Assembly (NCBI GenBank): GCA_050290265.1
Contig: JBNKHI010000018.1
Coordinates: forward strand, 1 to 56,196
DNA: 56,196 nucleotides
Origin: JBNKFV01 sp050290265
Lineage (GTDB): Bacteria > Pseudomonadota > Gammaproteobacteria > Pseudomonadales > Cellvibrionaceae
Reading direction: 5' to 3'
The first letter of the stretch is position 1, and each line of letters starts with the position of its first letter. The notes below the pieces were generated by a model. The model did no database searches. It was not told the DNA's origin and saw only the letters and a list, made by a program, of their open reading frames with translations. Made by a program: the position numbers and the translations under genes. Positions 42,408 through 51,006 of the stretch are shown one piece after another.

Positions 42408-45365
42408 TTAGTCCTTTCGTTGGGTTAAGTGCTTAAAAGAAATGGAGCCAATGGGCTGCTTGCTAGAAATTGCGTAATAGATCGCTTCTGTATGGGGTGT
42501 TCTTTCACCAAGCTTTTCGTCTAAAGCATTAGGTGTATAACTTAAATAAAGTGGGTATTCAGGATCACGGGCATACCCTTCCAAAATTGCTTTACGGGCA
42601 ACCATTTTGTTAGCAGGAATACCATTTGCTGGGCTTGATTCGTCTATCCGGCCATGTTTTTGAGCCAGATAATCGAGCAATCCATAGTTTCTGATTCGAT
42701 CAAGAGATTCTGTAAGATTATCGACATCATCACTTTCATTTACAGGGATGTCGTAAGCATATGTGTTTTCAATAACGATGTTGTCAGGGGCTGAAACATC
42801 ACATACAGCCATTTGCACAAATCTGCTGTCACCACGCAGAGAGTTTTTGCTGATTTTTCCCCGCTGCCCTCTGTCTTTTTTGGGTTTTACAATGGTTTGT
42901 GGCTCTGAAACTTTGTCCATTAAAACCTGTACGCTTCTATTCAAAACGGCTGCTAAATCTGATTCAATTAAGTTTATTGCTGGCTGATACTTATAGAAAG
43001 ATTTGTATAATTCATAGATGGATGGCAGCGTCAGTATCTTCTCGCCTGCATCTGTCGCTTCATACAAAAAGTCAAGCCATGTTCTGGTTGAGTTAAGTTG
43101 ATAGGTAGAAGATAGAAAGCGTGAAAGGCTTCCGCCGCTTTTAAATGCTAAAGGAACGGCAATTACAAGCTGATTAACCCCCTCTAGATTTCGTCCAAAC
43201 CGATCTAATCGGCCTAATCGTTGTAAACAGTTTTCTGCTGAGGTGATTTCTGTGACCATGTGATCGCAAGATATATTCAACGAGGCCTGTACAATAGGGC
43301 CACTTCTTAGCAAACTGTAAATGCCGGTTCCTTCCTTAGAAAAATTATCAAAAACCTCTTGAAATAGCTTTCTTTTATCACTTTTCTTAAATTTTGAGTG
43401 CAGTAATATTGCATTTTCTATTTGCTGATTTTTAATAAAACTTTTTTGTGCTGTAGTTGCGGTATTGCTAATAACAAAACTGTTATCTGGGTGTAGAGAA
43501 TAAAGGGGGTTTTCCGTTGAAGTATCGTTCTCGTCATAATCGACGAATTTAAACTGGTACAGATTTTTGTTGAACGATGGCATTTCTACAACATCATAAT
43601 CCGCATCCACCCCAAGCATATTTTGTATGTAACTGTAGTGTGGTGTTGCGGAAACTAATAACAGATTCACTCCATCCTCCAACCCCCTCCGGCTTGCTAA
43701 TAGCTCGGAAAACAAAAGGTTAAATCCTGGCATGCTGATGTATTCATGATATTCGTCAAATACTACGTGAGAACTCAAGTAATTCAGGAGCCTGTCTGCT
43801 TTGGTGTGGCTGATCACAGTGCTCAAGATCTGGTCAATGGTGGTAATCACAATGTCACCGGAGAAAAAGTCTTCTTCGGGAGTGATATTGGAATAACTGT
43901 TGATGCACTTGAACTCGCCAGTGTGTATTTCAACATTGGCATCTGGCAGATAAGGGTTATCGCTTGCTCTTAACTCGGCAAAAAGCCCTTGGCATATTTG
44001 TACTCTGGGGCATATCCAGAGTATTTTTTGAGCGCCGCGCAACTTGGCCCATTCAAGTGCTATCTTAGTTTTACCGCAACCGGCAGCCCCGGCTAACACC
44101 GTTACATTCCGAACATTCTCGGCTAACCGTATAGCTCTCTCAGACTGCTGGCTAGACCGCTCATCATTGGGGAACATTGCAAGGCAATTTTCAATATGAA
44201 TACCTATATTGGACTCGGGAATCAGACCATTACTCTCTAGCTTTTCAGTCATGAATTCATCCAATGAATGACTAGCCAGATAACTTTCCAATTCATCTGG
44301 TTGCAAGGAGGAAATCCACCTGTCAGCGGTAATTAAACAGGCTCGCAACTGGTTATTTACAGCATTGCTCTGAGCTTGGTTTTTGAATTCTGTCACCTTG
44401 TCGGTAAGATCATATTCTTTATATTTGGGGAGGCTAATAGCTTCGATATCCCAAATTTTTTCGTTGTCAAACTCAGCTAGAAGGCATTTGCTCAAGCGAC
44501 TTGAATGGTTGTTGGTATAGGAAATTTCCAGCTTGCATACCTTATCAAGCAACTCTGTAATCATTTCTAACACAAGAGACTTGATAGAACCTTTGAGGCT
44601 TACATCAAGTTTTTTATAAATGTCACCCAATGTTTCAAATCCGCCCTTAGGGCGAAATGGCTTCGCATGGTGCCAATAGATTGCATGCTTGATTCTTCTC
44701 TTTATTTGTCCGTTGAGGGTTTTTATGGCTGGATCGTCAAGCAATGCATACATTAACAATGATATTTCATTATGTCTGGGATGCTTCTCAAAACTGAATG
44801 AAGCCGCATCTATATGCTGACCATCTTCAGCAATGTAGTCCCTATTTTGAGGTTTGGTCACCCATGATTGAAATTGTGGGTCAATTTTTCCAATATCGTG
44901 CAGACAACCAGCTACAAAAGCGGCAAACGACATTTGTTTTTCGTCAGGATAAAAATGACTATGGAGCTTTTCCGACAGATAACCCACAGCAAATAAATGT
45001 TGCTCTAACAGTTGAAGCTGAGTGTTGGCATATAGCTGCCCCTCCAAAGGTTTGTTTTTTGCAATATCCATTGGCACTTCCTTTGACGTTGTATTCACAG
45101 GTACGAAACCCGAAAAATTAAACTTGCTTTTACTTCCCACCACCCAAACCAAATCACTTCTAGATCTCGACCGTATCCAATGACAACTCACCGCCGTATT
45201 TTTAGTCGCCGTTTTGCGCAGCAGTTTTTTAACGGCCAATAGGCCTTCTTGAGTAATAACAGTCTGCCAGGTATTGTCGCCAATGCGGTCGGCAAACGCA
45301 TCGAGTACGCGGCGGGTGCGGTTGAGGGCTTTTTTCTCGCATTGGGATACAAAGGTGACCATCAT
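42408..45365 (-). CDS. cas2-3: Cas2-Cas3 fusion (adaptation and nuclease-helicase)
   Basis: Type I-F hallmark fusion of 985 aa. Residues 1-95 are Cas2-like (MVTFVSQCEKKALNRTRRVLDAFADRIG). The HD nuclease has His123 and HD at 156-157 in AGCLHDIGKID, and KRRIKHAIYWHHAKPF. The SF2 helicase has Walker A AGAAGCGKTK, the DEAD-like box VVFDEYHEY, and SAENCLQRLGRLDRFGR as motif VI. It associates with Cas1 for spacer capture and with Cascade for target degradation. Its ATG overlaps the cas1 stop (ATGA). It is slightly shorter than the roughly 1050-1100 aa of many I-F Cas2-3 proteins, and all main motifs are intact. Confidence 0.95.
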   Translation of the reverse strand: MMVTFVSQCEKKALNRTRRVLDAFADRIGDNTWQTVITQEGLLAVKKLLRKTATKNTAVSCHWIRSRSRSDLVWVVGSKSKFNFSGFVPVNTTSKEVPMDIAKNKPLEGQLYANTQLQLLEQHLFAVGYLSEKLHSHFYPDEKQMSFAAFVAGCLHDIGKIDPQFQSWVTKPQNRDYIAEDGQHIDAASFSFEKHPRHNEISLLMYALLDDPAIKTLNGQIKRRIKHAIYWHHAKPFRPKGGFETLGDIYKKLDVSLKGSIKSLVLEMITELLDKVCKLEISYTNNHSSRLSKCLLAEFDNEKIWDIEAISLPKYKEYDLTDKVTEFKNQAQSNAVNNQLRACLITADRWISSLQPDELESYLASHSLDEFMTEKLESNGLIPESNIGIHIENCLAMFPNDERSSQQSERAIRLAENVRNVTVLAGAAGCGKTKIALEWAKLRGAQKILWICPRVQICQGLFAELRASDNPYLPDANVEIHTGEFKCINSYSNITPEEDFFSGDIVITTIDQILSTVISHTKADRLLNYLSSHVVFDEYHEYISMPGFNLLFSELLASRRGLEDGVNLLLVSATPHYSYIQNMLGVDADYDVVEMPSFNKNLYQFKFVDYDENDTSTENPLYSLHPDNSFVISNTATTAQKSFIKNQQIENAILLHSKFKKSDKRKLFQEVFDNFSKEGTGIYSLLRSGPIVQASLNISCDHMVTEITSAENCLQRLGRLDRFGRNLEGVNQLVIAVPLAFKSGGSLSRFLSSTYQLNSTRTWLDFLYEATDAGEKILTLPSIYELYKSFYKYQPAINLIESDLAAVLNRSVQVLMDKVSEPQTIVKPKKDRGQRGKISKNSLRGDSRFVQMAVCDVSAPDNIVIENTYAYDIPVNESDDVDNLTESLDRIRNYGLLDYLAQKHGRIDESSPANGIPANKMVARKAILEGYARDPEYPLYLSYTPNALDEKLGERTPHTEAIYYAISSKQPIGSISFKHLTQRKD

Positions 45366-46336
45366 TGGGCTTCAACCTTATTGTCGTTTTGATCCCAGTC
45401 CGTTTCCAAAGCTACGGCTTTCACTTGCTCAAACATAAAATCCAGCGCTTTATGATTGGTAAAGGCCTGCAGGCATTGCTGGCGGAATTCTTGTTCGGTG
45501 GTATTTTCTTTCGCGCAGATAAAGGCCCAGGGCAGGATGATGGCGTCTTTGATTAAGTCGGCGATATCAAATACCAGAGCACCGCGTCGGGTTTTGCCGT
45601 GCATGACGGCGAAGCCGTGGGGTATCCCAAGCACCCATAAGGTAGTGGCCGCCAGGCCATAGGCGAGGTAATTACCGTGATTGAGAAAAGCATTGGCGGT
45701 GTCGGTATTGTCTCGTTCGCGGGTAAAGTCACCATACTTTGTGTTGTTGGCCGCAATTTTATATAGCTGCTTGGTCAGTTCGGCTTCGCCCTGTAGTAGT
45801 TGCCCAACGCGGTTGGCCGCGCTGATTTTATGTTGCCCGGTAGTGAGTGCCTGCTGGATAGCGGGTTCTTTGGGGTCGAAGCCTTCGCTTTTAAGGTCGC
45901 GGTCTTTGTTCCAGGTTTTTTCCAGAAAACCAATACGCTGTTGCTGGAAGAATTTGGCGGCTTGCAGGCGTTTTGTATCGTCAAACCAGAACTGCATCCA
46001 GCCTTGCAGGTATTCGGTGGGGCGGTATTCACTTTGGGGAGTGAGCCATTCGATTTCATTGGCCATCAATAAAGGCGTTCCGCCGCCTCCGCAAAATCCA
46101 ACCAGCACACCAGCCTGGGAGAGCATACGCATGGCGGCTTGAGTGATGGAGGTGCCTGTTCCCAGTAACAAGCAGGTAGTATTGGCGATGGGGATATTCC
46201 AATATTGGTTTTCATTCTTTGCTTCTGTGAGGTAGAGCACGCGTCCGTCTTTCTGCATCACCCGACACTTTTCCAGGTAATAGATATTGGCGCGCTTGGA
46301 ATGCAGTATGGCTTTTAGGTCGGTGAGTTGTTCCAT
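45362..46336 (-). CDS. cas1: Cas1 (type I-F) CRISPR integrase
   Basis: Spacer integrase of about 324 aa. The I-F start pattern MEQLTDLKAILHSKRANIYYLEKCRV follows ATG 46336; the frame extends upstream to 46390 without homology. Conserved regions include GTGTSITQAAMRMLSQAGVL, the catalytic His in the NHGNYLAYGLAATTLWVLG and GFAVMHGKTR stretch, and Asp in GALVFDIADLIKD. AAAGGAC lies upstream. It is first of the cas genes, 132 bp after the WYL regulator, and overlaps cas2-3 by 4 bp. Confidence 0.95.
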   Translation of the reverse strand: MEQLTDLKAILHSKRANIYYLEKCRVMQKDGRVLYLTEAKNENQYWNIPIANTTCLLLGTGTSITQAAMRMLSQAGVLVGFCGGGGTPLLMANEIEWLTPQSEYRPTEYLQGWMQFWFDDTKRLQAAKFFQQQRIGFLEKTWNKDRDLKSEGFDPKEPAIQQALTTGQHKISAANRVGQLLQGEAELTKQLYKIAANNTKYGDFTRERDNTDTANAFLNHGNYLAYGLAATTLWVLGIPHGFAVMHGKTRRGALVFDIADLIKDAIILPWAFICAKENTTEQEFRQQCLQAFTNHKALDFMFEQVKAVALETDWDQNDNKVEAQ

Positions 46337-46468
46337 AAGTCCCGATGTCCTTTCGATATTCCTTTTAGCGGTTAGCGGTTGTGGGCACATGTTGTGCTCT
46401 GTTGCCTGAGTGTACGCTGCCTGCTATCCCAAAACTTGTCCTGATACTTTATCCAGTAGTTTGCGTGT

Positions 46469-47446
46469 TTAAGTATAAATTCGCTTGCCGGTTAGCAAGT
46501 CTAGTGCTGACTGTAAGCGGTTTTGCACTTTTTTGCGCAGGGCTGCTGGTTTTTCTACATAGACATAAGGGCTGTGGCGGAGTATGTCTTGTACGAGTTC
46601 GGCGTCTTCGCTGTAGGGAAGGGTGAGTAAAAACTCCGTACCGTCCCATTGCCCTTGCTGCTGTGGGTGCCATTGCTGACATGCTATTTCGTGGGCTATC
46701 TCTGGTAAAAAACGCAATACGGCAGCGTGCTTGGCCGGGCCGGCAAACAGGCCGTAGCCGGAACGGAAGTGTTCGTTTAAGCGCTCTATTTCAATGTCGA
46801 TGGCTGTCTCTGTGGTGGATTCAATGGCTTTGGCTCTAGCGAGCGAGAAGGTGCGCAGGCCCTCTCTTAAATGGCACCAGGCGTCTAGAAACCAGTTGTC
46901 TCTGTAGTAGATTAAGCGCTGTGGGCTGATGGTGCGCTGGCTTATGCGCCCTTGGTAGTCTCTGTAATGAAGTTGTAGTTGTTGTCTGGCTATGACGCTA
47001 TGAAATACGGTAGGCAGATTTTTGTCGGGCATCACGTTGTGGCCGATCGGAATAATGCGAATTCTGTCTTTGATGGTGTGTGGTTGAACACCGCGGTTTT
47101 GCAGCAGGGTGCAGATAATGTTGTTGATGGAGGCTAATTCTTTACTGAGGGTGCCTTCGGAAAAGTTTTCCAGCATGTCTAGCAGCAGTAGCAGTGACTG
47201 AATATCTGTTTCGGTTAGCCATAAACCGGGCAGTTCAACGCTGTTGTTATTGCTTTTGTTATAGTAATAGCCTTTGCCTCGCGCGTATTCAAGTGGCGCC
47301 AGGTGGCGATCTTTTAGTTCGTTCAGATAGCGGGTAATGGATTTTTCGGTACATTCCAGGCGCTCTGCCAACAGACGTTTACTGAGGGGGTAGCGATGTG
47401 ACAACAATATTCGATGTAGCTGCTGAACCCTGTCTGTTTTGCTCAT
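46469..47446 (-). CDS. WYL-domain transcriptional regulator
   Basis: Regulator of 325 aa. It has an N-terminal winged HTH (QQLHRILLSHRYPLSKRLLA, then CTEKSITRYLNEL), a central WYL domain with QRLIYYRDNWFLDAWC and ARAKAIES, and a C-terminal WCX extension (YSEDAELVQDILRHSPYVYV). WYL proteins bind nucleic-acid-derived ligands and often control defence loci. Its position just upstream of cas1 on the same strand suggests that it regulates the CRISPR-Cas operon. Whether it activates or represses is not visible. Confidence 0.9.
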   Translation of the reverse strand: MSKTDRVQQLHRILLSHRYPLSKRLLAERLECTEKSITRYLNELKDRHLAPLEYARGKGYYYNKSNNNSVELPGLWLTETDIQSLLLLLDMLENFSEGTLSKELASINNIICTLLQNRGVQPHTIKDRIRIIPIGHNVMPDKNLPTVFHSVIARQQLQLHYRDYQGRISQRTISPQRLIYYRDNWFLDAWCHLREGLRTFSLARAKAIESTTETAIDIEIERLNEHFRSGYGLFAGPAKHAAVLRFLPEIAHEIACQQWHPQQQGQWDGTEFLLTLPYSEDAELVQDILRHSPYVYVEKPAALRKKVQNRLQSALDLLTGKRIYT

Positions 47447-47657
47447 GCTGTCCCTAGGTCAAGTGACTGATGTGTTGTTAGGTTGTTAAATCATATAGTG
47501 TGACTGTTCAATATAGGTTAATTTTTTCCAAGTTTCGCTGTTTGACGTAGAACAACTGTTTTGTGAATACTCTTGAGGTTATTTTGATCAACTACGGGGC
47601 AGGGTTCGTACAGTAGGTTTATTGAGATGAGTGTCTATTTTTTAGGGAGCATGTGAA

Positions 47658-48206
47658 ATGAGAAAGAGCATATTTAACGGGGTAGTGGGTAGTTTATTCT
47701 TTGGTCTGTTTTCGGCGGGTGTGAGCGCGTCTTGCCCGGACTTGTTGAATTATGAAGCTAACAAGCTGCGTTCAAGTAAAACCATTAATTTTTGTGAGAA
47801 GTTTGAGGGCAAGGTATTGTTGGTGGTGAATACTGCAAGCCAGTGTGGCTATACACCTCAGTTTAAGGACTTGGAAGCCATGTACGAGAAGTATAAGGAT
47901 AAGGGGCTGGAAATCGTCGGTTTTCCTTCAGACGATTTTAAGCAGGAGCATGATGATGAAGCGAAAACCGCAGAGGTTTGCTACGTTAACTACGGGGTTA
48001 CCTTTACCATGGTATCCACGAGTCATGTCAAAGGGGGTAGCGCTAATCCGTTCTTTCGACAGTTAATTGATCAAACCGGTGAGCAGCCTGCCTGGAACTT
48101 TAACAAGTACCTGGTGGATAAAGACGGCAAGGTGCTTGAGCATTTTGGTTCAAAGGCGGTGCCTTTGGGTGGTGAGCTGGAAGAGAAAGTGGCTTCGCTG
48201 TTGTAA
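47658..48206 (+). CDS. secreted glutathione peroxidase family protein
   Basis: Thiol peroxidase of 182 aa with an N-terminal signal peptide (about 1-24, ending near GVSAS). The active site is NTASQCGYTPQFKDL with peroxidatic Cys63. Trp of the tetrad is in PAWNFNKYLVD. The usual PCNQFGxQEPG segment is replaced by FPSDDFKQEHDD, so the normal Gln of the tetrad and the Cys there are missing, a variant seen in some bacterial members. It probably reduces peroxides in the periplasm, more likely with thioredoxin-type donors than glutathione. A terminator follows. Confidence 0.88.
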   Translation: MRKSIFNGVVGSLFFGLFSAGVSASCPDLLNYEANKLRSSKTINFCEKFEGKVLLVVNTASQCGYTPQFKDLEAMYEKYKDKGLEIVGFPSDDFKQEHDDEAKTAEVCYVNYGVTFTMVSTSHVKGGSANPFFRQLIDQTGEQPAWNFNKYLVDKDGKVLEHFGSKAVPLGGELEEKVASLL

Positions 48207-48232
48207 AAAGTGCTTGTAAGATAGATCACCAT

Positions 48233-48261
48233 AAAAAAGCCCCTGTTAAGAGGGGCTTTTT
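48233..48261. terminator. bidirectional terminator
   Basis: AAAAAAGCCCCT / AGGGGCTTTTT hairpin between the convergent peroxidase and FMN reductase genes. Confidence 0.92.
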
Positions 48262-48290
48262 AGTCTCTAGCTTAGGCTGCGAGGTATTAC

Positions 48291-48857
48291 TTAGCTGATG
48301 CGAATCAGGGTTTTGATAATACCGGTTAACGCGGTGGTTTGCTGGTCGTTCAAGACCAGGTTGCCATTGTCATCAAGCGCGTCGTAGGTGTCTGCTACTG
48401 CTAGCTGGTTGCCGACAACGTTAACACCAATGTGCGCGAGTAATAAACGCAGTGGATCTAATGCTCGCATTCCACCCCAGCCACCGGGTGACGCTGAAAC
48501 AATAGCGGCAGACTTGTTTTGAAAGCAGGCCAAGGGTGCTTCGTTGTCATTGCTTGGGCGAGATAGCCAATCAATGGTGTTTTTCAATAGCGGGGGTGTT
48601 GTTGAGTTGTATTCTGGTGTGGAGATAAACATACCGTCGGCTGCACGGAATTTTTCTTTCAAGGCAATAACGGTTTCTGGCGCACCTTCCTCAGCTTCAA
48701 GGTCTTGGTTGAACAATGGCATTGGGTAGTCGTTTAGATCGATCACTTCAACTTGCGCACCTTCATCCGCTGCAATTTTGGCTGCCGCTTGCATAACCTG
48801 GGTGTTGAATGAACCTTTGCGTGTTGAACCTGATAGGAATACTAGGGATACAGACAT
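48291..48857 (-). CDS. NADPH-dependent FMN reductase family protein
   Basis: Flavodoxin-fold oxidoreductase of 188 aa. The FMN phosphate loop LSGSTRKGSFN is at residues 8-18, PEYNSTTPPLLKNTIDWLSRP is the family signature, and SASPGGWGGMRAL binds the flavin ring. Members reduce FMN, quinones, azo dyes or chromate with NAD(P)H; the natural substrate is unknown. AGGAGG precedes ATG 48857. An upstream palindrome pair (48981-49017) may be the operator. Confidence 0.9.
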   Translation of the reverse strand: MSVSLVFLSGSTRKGSFNTQVMQAAAKIAADEGAQVEVIDLNDYPMPLFNQDLEAEEGAPETVIALKEKFRAADGMFISTPEYNSTTPPLLKNTIDWLSRPSNDNEAPLACFQNKSAAIVSASPGGWGGMRALDPLRLLLAHIGVNVVGNQLAVADTYDALDDNGNLVLNDQQTTALTGIIKTLIRIS

Positions 48858-49236
48858 TGAAACCTCCTGTTGAATCAGCGATACCTGTAAATAGGCGTAA
48901 CTGTTGAATGGGTAATGCGTTTGAATGGGTAGTACGTTGAATCTATGGCGCTAGTTTACCTAAGTCTTGGGCAAGTTAAATTGAATTAAACTGCTGGGTT
49001 AATTCAAATTATTTGAATGATACTGGCTAGCCTTTCTTTGCGTTCGCTATATGGAGGCAAGCTGACAGCTGACAGGGCTATTTTCTTAATCGGCGCTGCG
49101 TCCTACCGGTATTATTTTTAACCAGCCTATGTATCTAAATCTCGGTTTTAGCACCAAATGGCAGGATTATCCGTTATGATGCATCCCTACGAATAATAGC
49201 GCCAATAATAGAGTGTGTAGACCATAGGTACCTTGC
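48858..49236. other. 379-bp divergent intergenic region
   Basis: No gene supported. It contains a perfect 9-bp inverted repeat TTGAATTAA (48981-48989) / TTAATTCAA (48999-49007). This is followed by ATTCAA/TTGAAT sharing its right arm (49002-49018), which looks like tandem operator sites for a dimeric repressor of the FMN reductase gene. Confidence 0.45.
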
Positions 49237-50175
49237 GTGAATAGAACTCCCGACGGTTTTGAGTATGACAATGATGTTTATAAAACTCTGCTTGAATCAA
49301 CCAAGGCCATTCCTTGGCGAATAGACTGGAAAACCCTCCAATTTACCTATATTGGGCCGCAAATAGAAAAGTTACTGGGATGGCAGCGGGATTCCTGGCT
49401 ATCGGTCAATGATTGGGCTGAGCGCATGCACCCGGATGACCGTGCCTGGGTGGTGGACTTTTGTGTGGCACAATCGAAGGACGGTACAGACCATGAAGCC
49501 GACTATCGGGCACTGACCAAACAAGGCGGTTACGTTTGGATTAGAGACGTTGTGCATGTCATTCGTGACGAGCAGGGTGAAGTCGAGTCTTTGGTGGGTT
49601 TTATGTTTGATATCAGTGAGCGTAAGCAGACTGAACAAAAACTGATTCAATTACAGCAAGAGCTGGAAGAACTCTCTTATAAGGATGGATTAACGGGTAT
49701 TGCTAATCGGCGAATGTTTGATAACGCGCTGGATTTGGAATGGTTAAAGGCTACTCAAACCCGTCAGCCACTCTCACTCTTGATGATTGATATCGATTAC
49801 TTTAAACAATATAACGATTACTACGGACACGTTCAGGGCGACGACTGCTTGAAAGACGTGGCGAAAACTCTGTCAGAAATACCTGCGCGTCCCCGCGACT
49901 TTGTCGCACGGTTTGGTGGCGAAGAGTTTGTGATTTTACTACCCGAAACTAATTTGGAATCAGCCGGAAAATTAGCCGAACGTTGTCGGCAAGCAATATT
50001 CAAATTGCAGATCCCACATGCAAAATCCGATGTGAGTCAACTGCTCACCGTCAGCATAGGCTTGGGAACGATTATTCCAACGCACGGCGATGAGCAAACT
50101 ACCTTTATTAACGACGTTGATAAACAGCTTTATCAAGCAAAGCAAAATGGGCGCAACCAAAAACAGCACGAATAA
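49237..50175 (+). CDS. PAS-GGDEF diguanylate cyclase
   Basis: Cytoplasmic c-di-GMP synthase of 312 aa. Residues about 20-130 are a PAS (PAS_3/PAC) sensor (IGPQIEKLLGW, then VGFMFDISERKQ), followed by a coiled linker and the GGDEF domain at 145-305. The active site is RFGGEEFVILLPE, and RPRD five residues before GGEEF is an intact inhibitory site, so product feedback is expected. The start is GTG 49237; no nearer ATG fits. There is no membrane segment. The signal sensed by the PAS domain is unknown. Confidence 0.93.
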   Translation: MNRTPDGFEYDNDVYKTLLESTKAIPWRIDWKTLQFTYIGPQIEKLLGWQRDSWLSVNDWAERMHPDDRAWVVDFCVAQSKDGTDHEADYRALTKQGGYVWIRDVVHVIRDEQGEVESLVGFMFDISERKQTEQKLIQLQQELEELSYKDGLTGIANRRMFDNALDLEWLKATQTRQPLSLLMIDIDYFKQYNDYYGHVQGDDCLKDVAKTLSEIPARPRDFVARFGGEEFVILLPETNLESAGKLAERCRQAIFKLQIPHAKSDVSQLLTVSIGLGTIIPTHGDEQTTFINDVDKQLYQAKQNGRNQKQHE

Positions 50176-51006
50176 TCCGATGTTCAAGAGATAAACAGAG
50201 TGGCATAGGTTGTATATCCGGTGCTATCGCTTTCCACGTGTATGACCGCTCATGAGTTTTTTATCATGAATGTTATGTTTAGCGTCTGCCACATGATTTT
50301 TCTCTCCGCTTTCTTCTGCCCGATAGCCCAGTATTAAGTTTTTCTCGATGACATTGATGGTCATAGTGTAGGTGCTTTTGTTCAGTATTTAGCTGCAACA
50401 GCAGAGGGTATGTTGTTTAGAACATTTCCTTAAATGAGAAATGCTCAACACTAATCAAACCTCAACGAACTCATTGTCACTATCAAAATAACTGATCAAA
50501 CTTTTAATCAGAAGTGCATAAACAGAATTTGATGCGCTATCCGAAAGTAAAAAGTAGATTTTGGATAAGAAGTAATTTTTACCTGGATCTTCATTTATCG
50601 ATTTCAAGCCTTCAAGTACTTGCTCAATAACCTCATTGCCGTTGCCGAACCGATTAAGGCAGACTCCACTGCGAAACCCTGCTATTGAATAAGCTGACAT
50701 CTGTCGATGAAACAGGTCGGGGAGACCGCTAGAAAGGGGTTGTGGCAATCAAGGAAATCGCTGCCTTCTTGACGTGCGTCAACAACCTGCATGCAGTGCA
50801 GCGCCAATACTGGGACGCGATGTTTGCAGGGTTTGCTAAACTGTAAATTCGAGACCTGCAACAACCGTAATGAGGATCGAATGATGAAAAAATCAAGAAT
50901 AACGCTAAGCATGAAGCGCACTGTTGCAACAAAATGCCGTCGCATTAGCCTGTGTGCAACTGGGCTGGGTGTGGAGATTTTTGATCACTGACCGGAGTAA
51001 TACCGC
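50176..51006. other. 831-bp region with only one doubtful ORF
   Basis: No recognised gene. A 97-codon frame lies on the minus strand at 50455-50748 (listed separately). Near 50882-50990 a short plus-strand frame leads toward the phosphorylase operon without homology. The base composition does not suggest an RNA gene. Confidence 0.35.
50455..50748 (-). CDS. hypothetical small protein (doubtful)
   Basis: A frame of 97 codons beginning with TTG, or 81 codons from an internal ATG (50700, MSAYSIAGFRSG). The translated part NEVIEQVLEGLKSINEDPGK followed by FLSKIYFLLSDSASNS has protein-like composition with amphipathic helices and an acidic end. There is no recognised domain and no strong ribosome binding site. 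It could be a lineage-specific gene or a remnant. Confidence 0.3.
   Translation of the reverse strand: MPQPLSSGLPDLFHRQMSAYSIAGFRSGVCLNRFGNGNEVIEQVLEGLKSINEDPGKNYFLSKIYFLLSDSASNSVYALLIKSLISYFDSDNEFVEV

Noticed and set aside
45365..46142. Plus-strand frames opposite cas1
   Set aside because: Shadow frames of a well-supported cas1 gene.
50682..50991. Short frames on both strands before the phosphorylase operon
   Set aside because: They overlap each other, lack ribosome sites and show no recognisable sequence.
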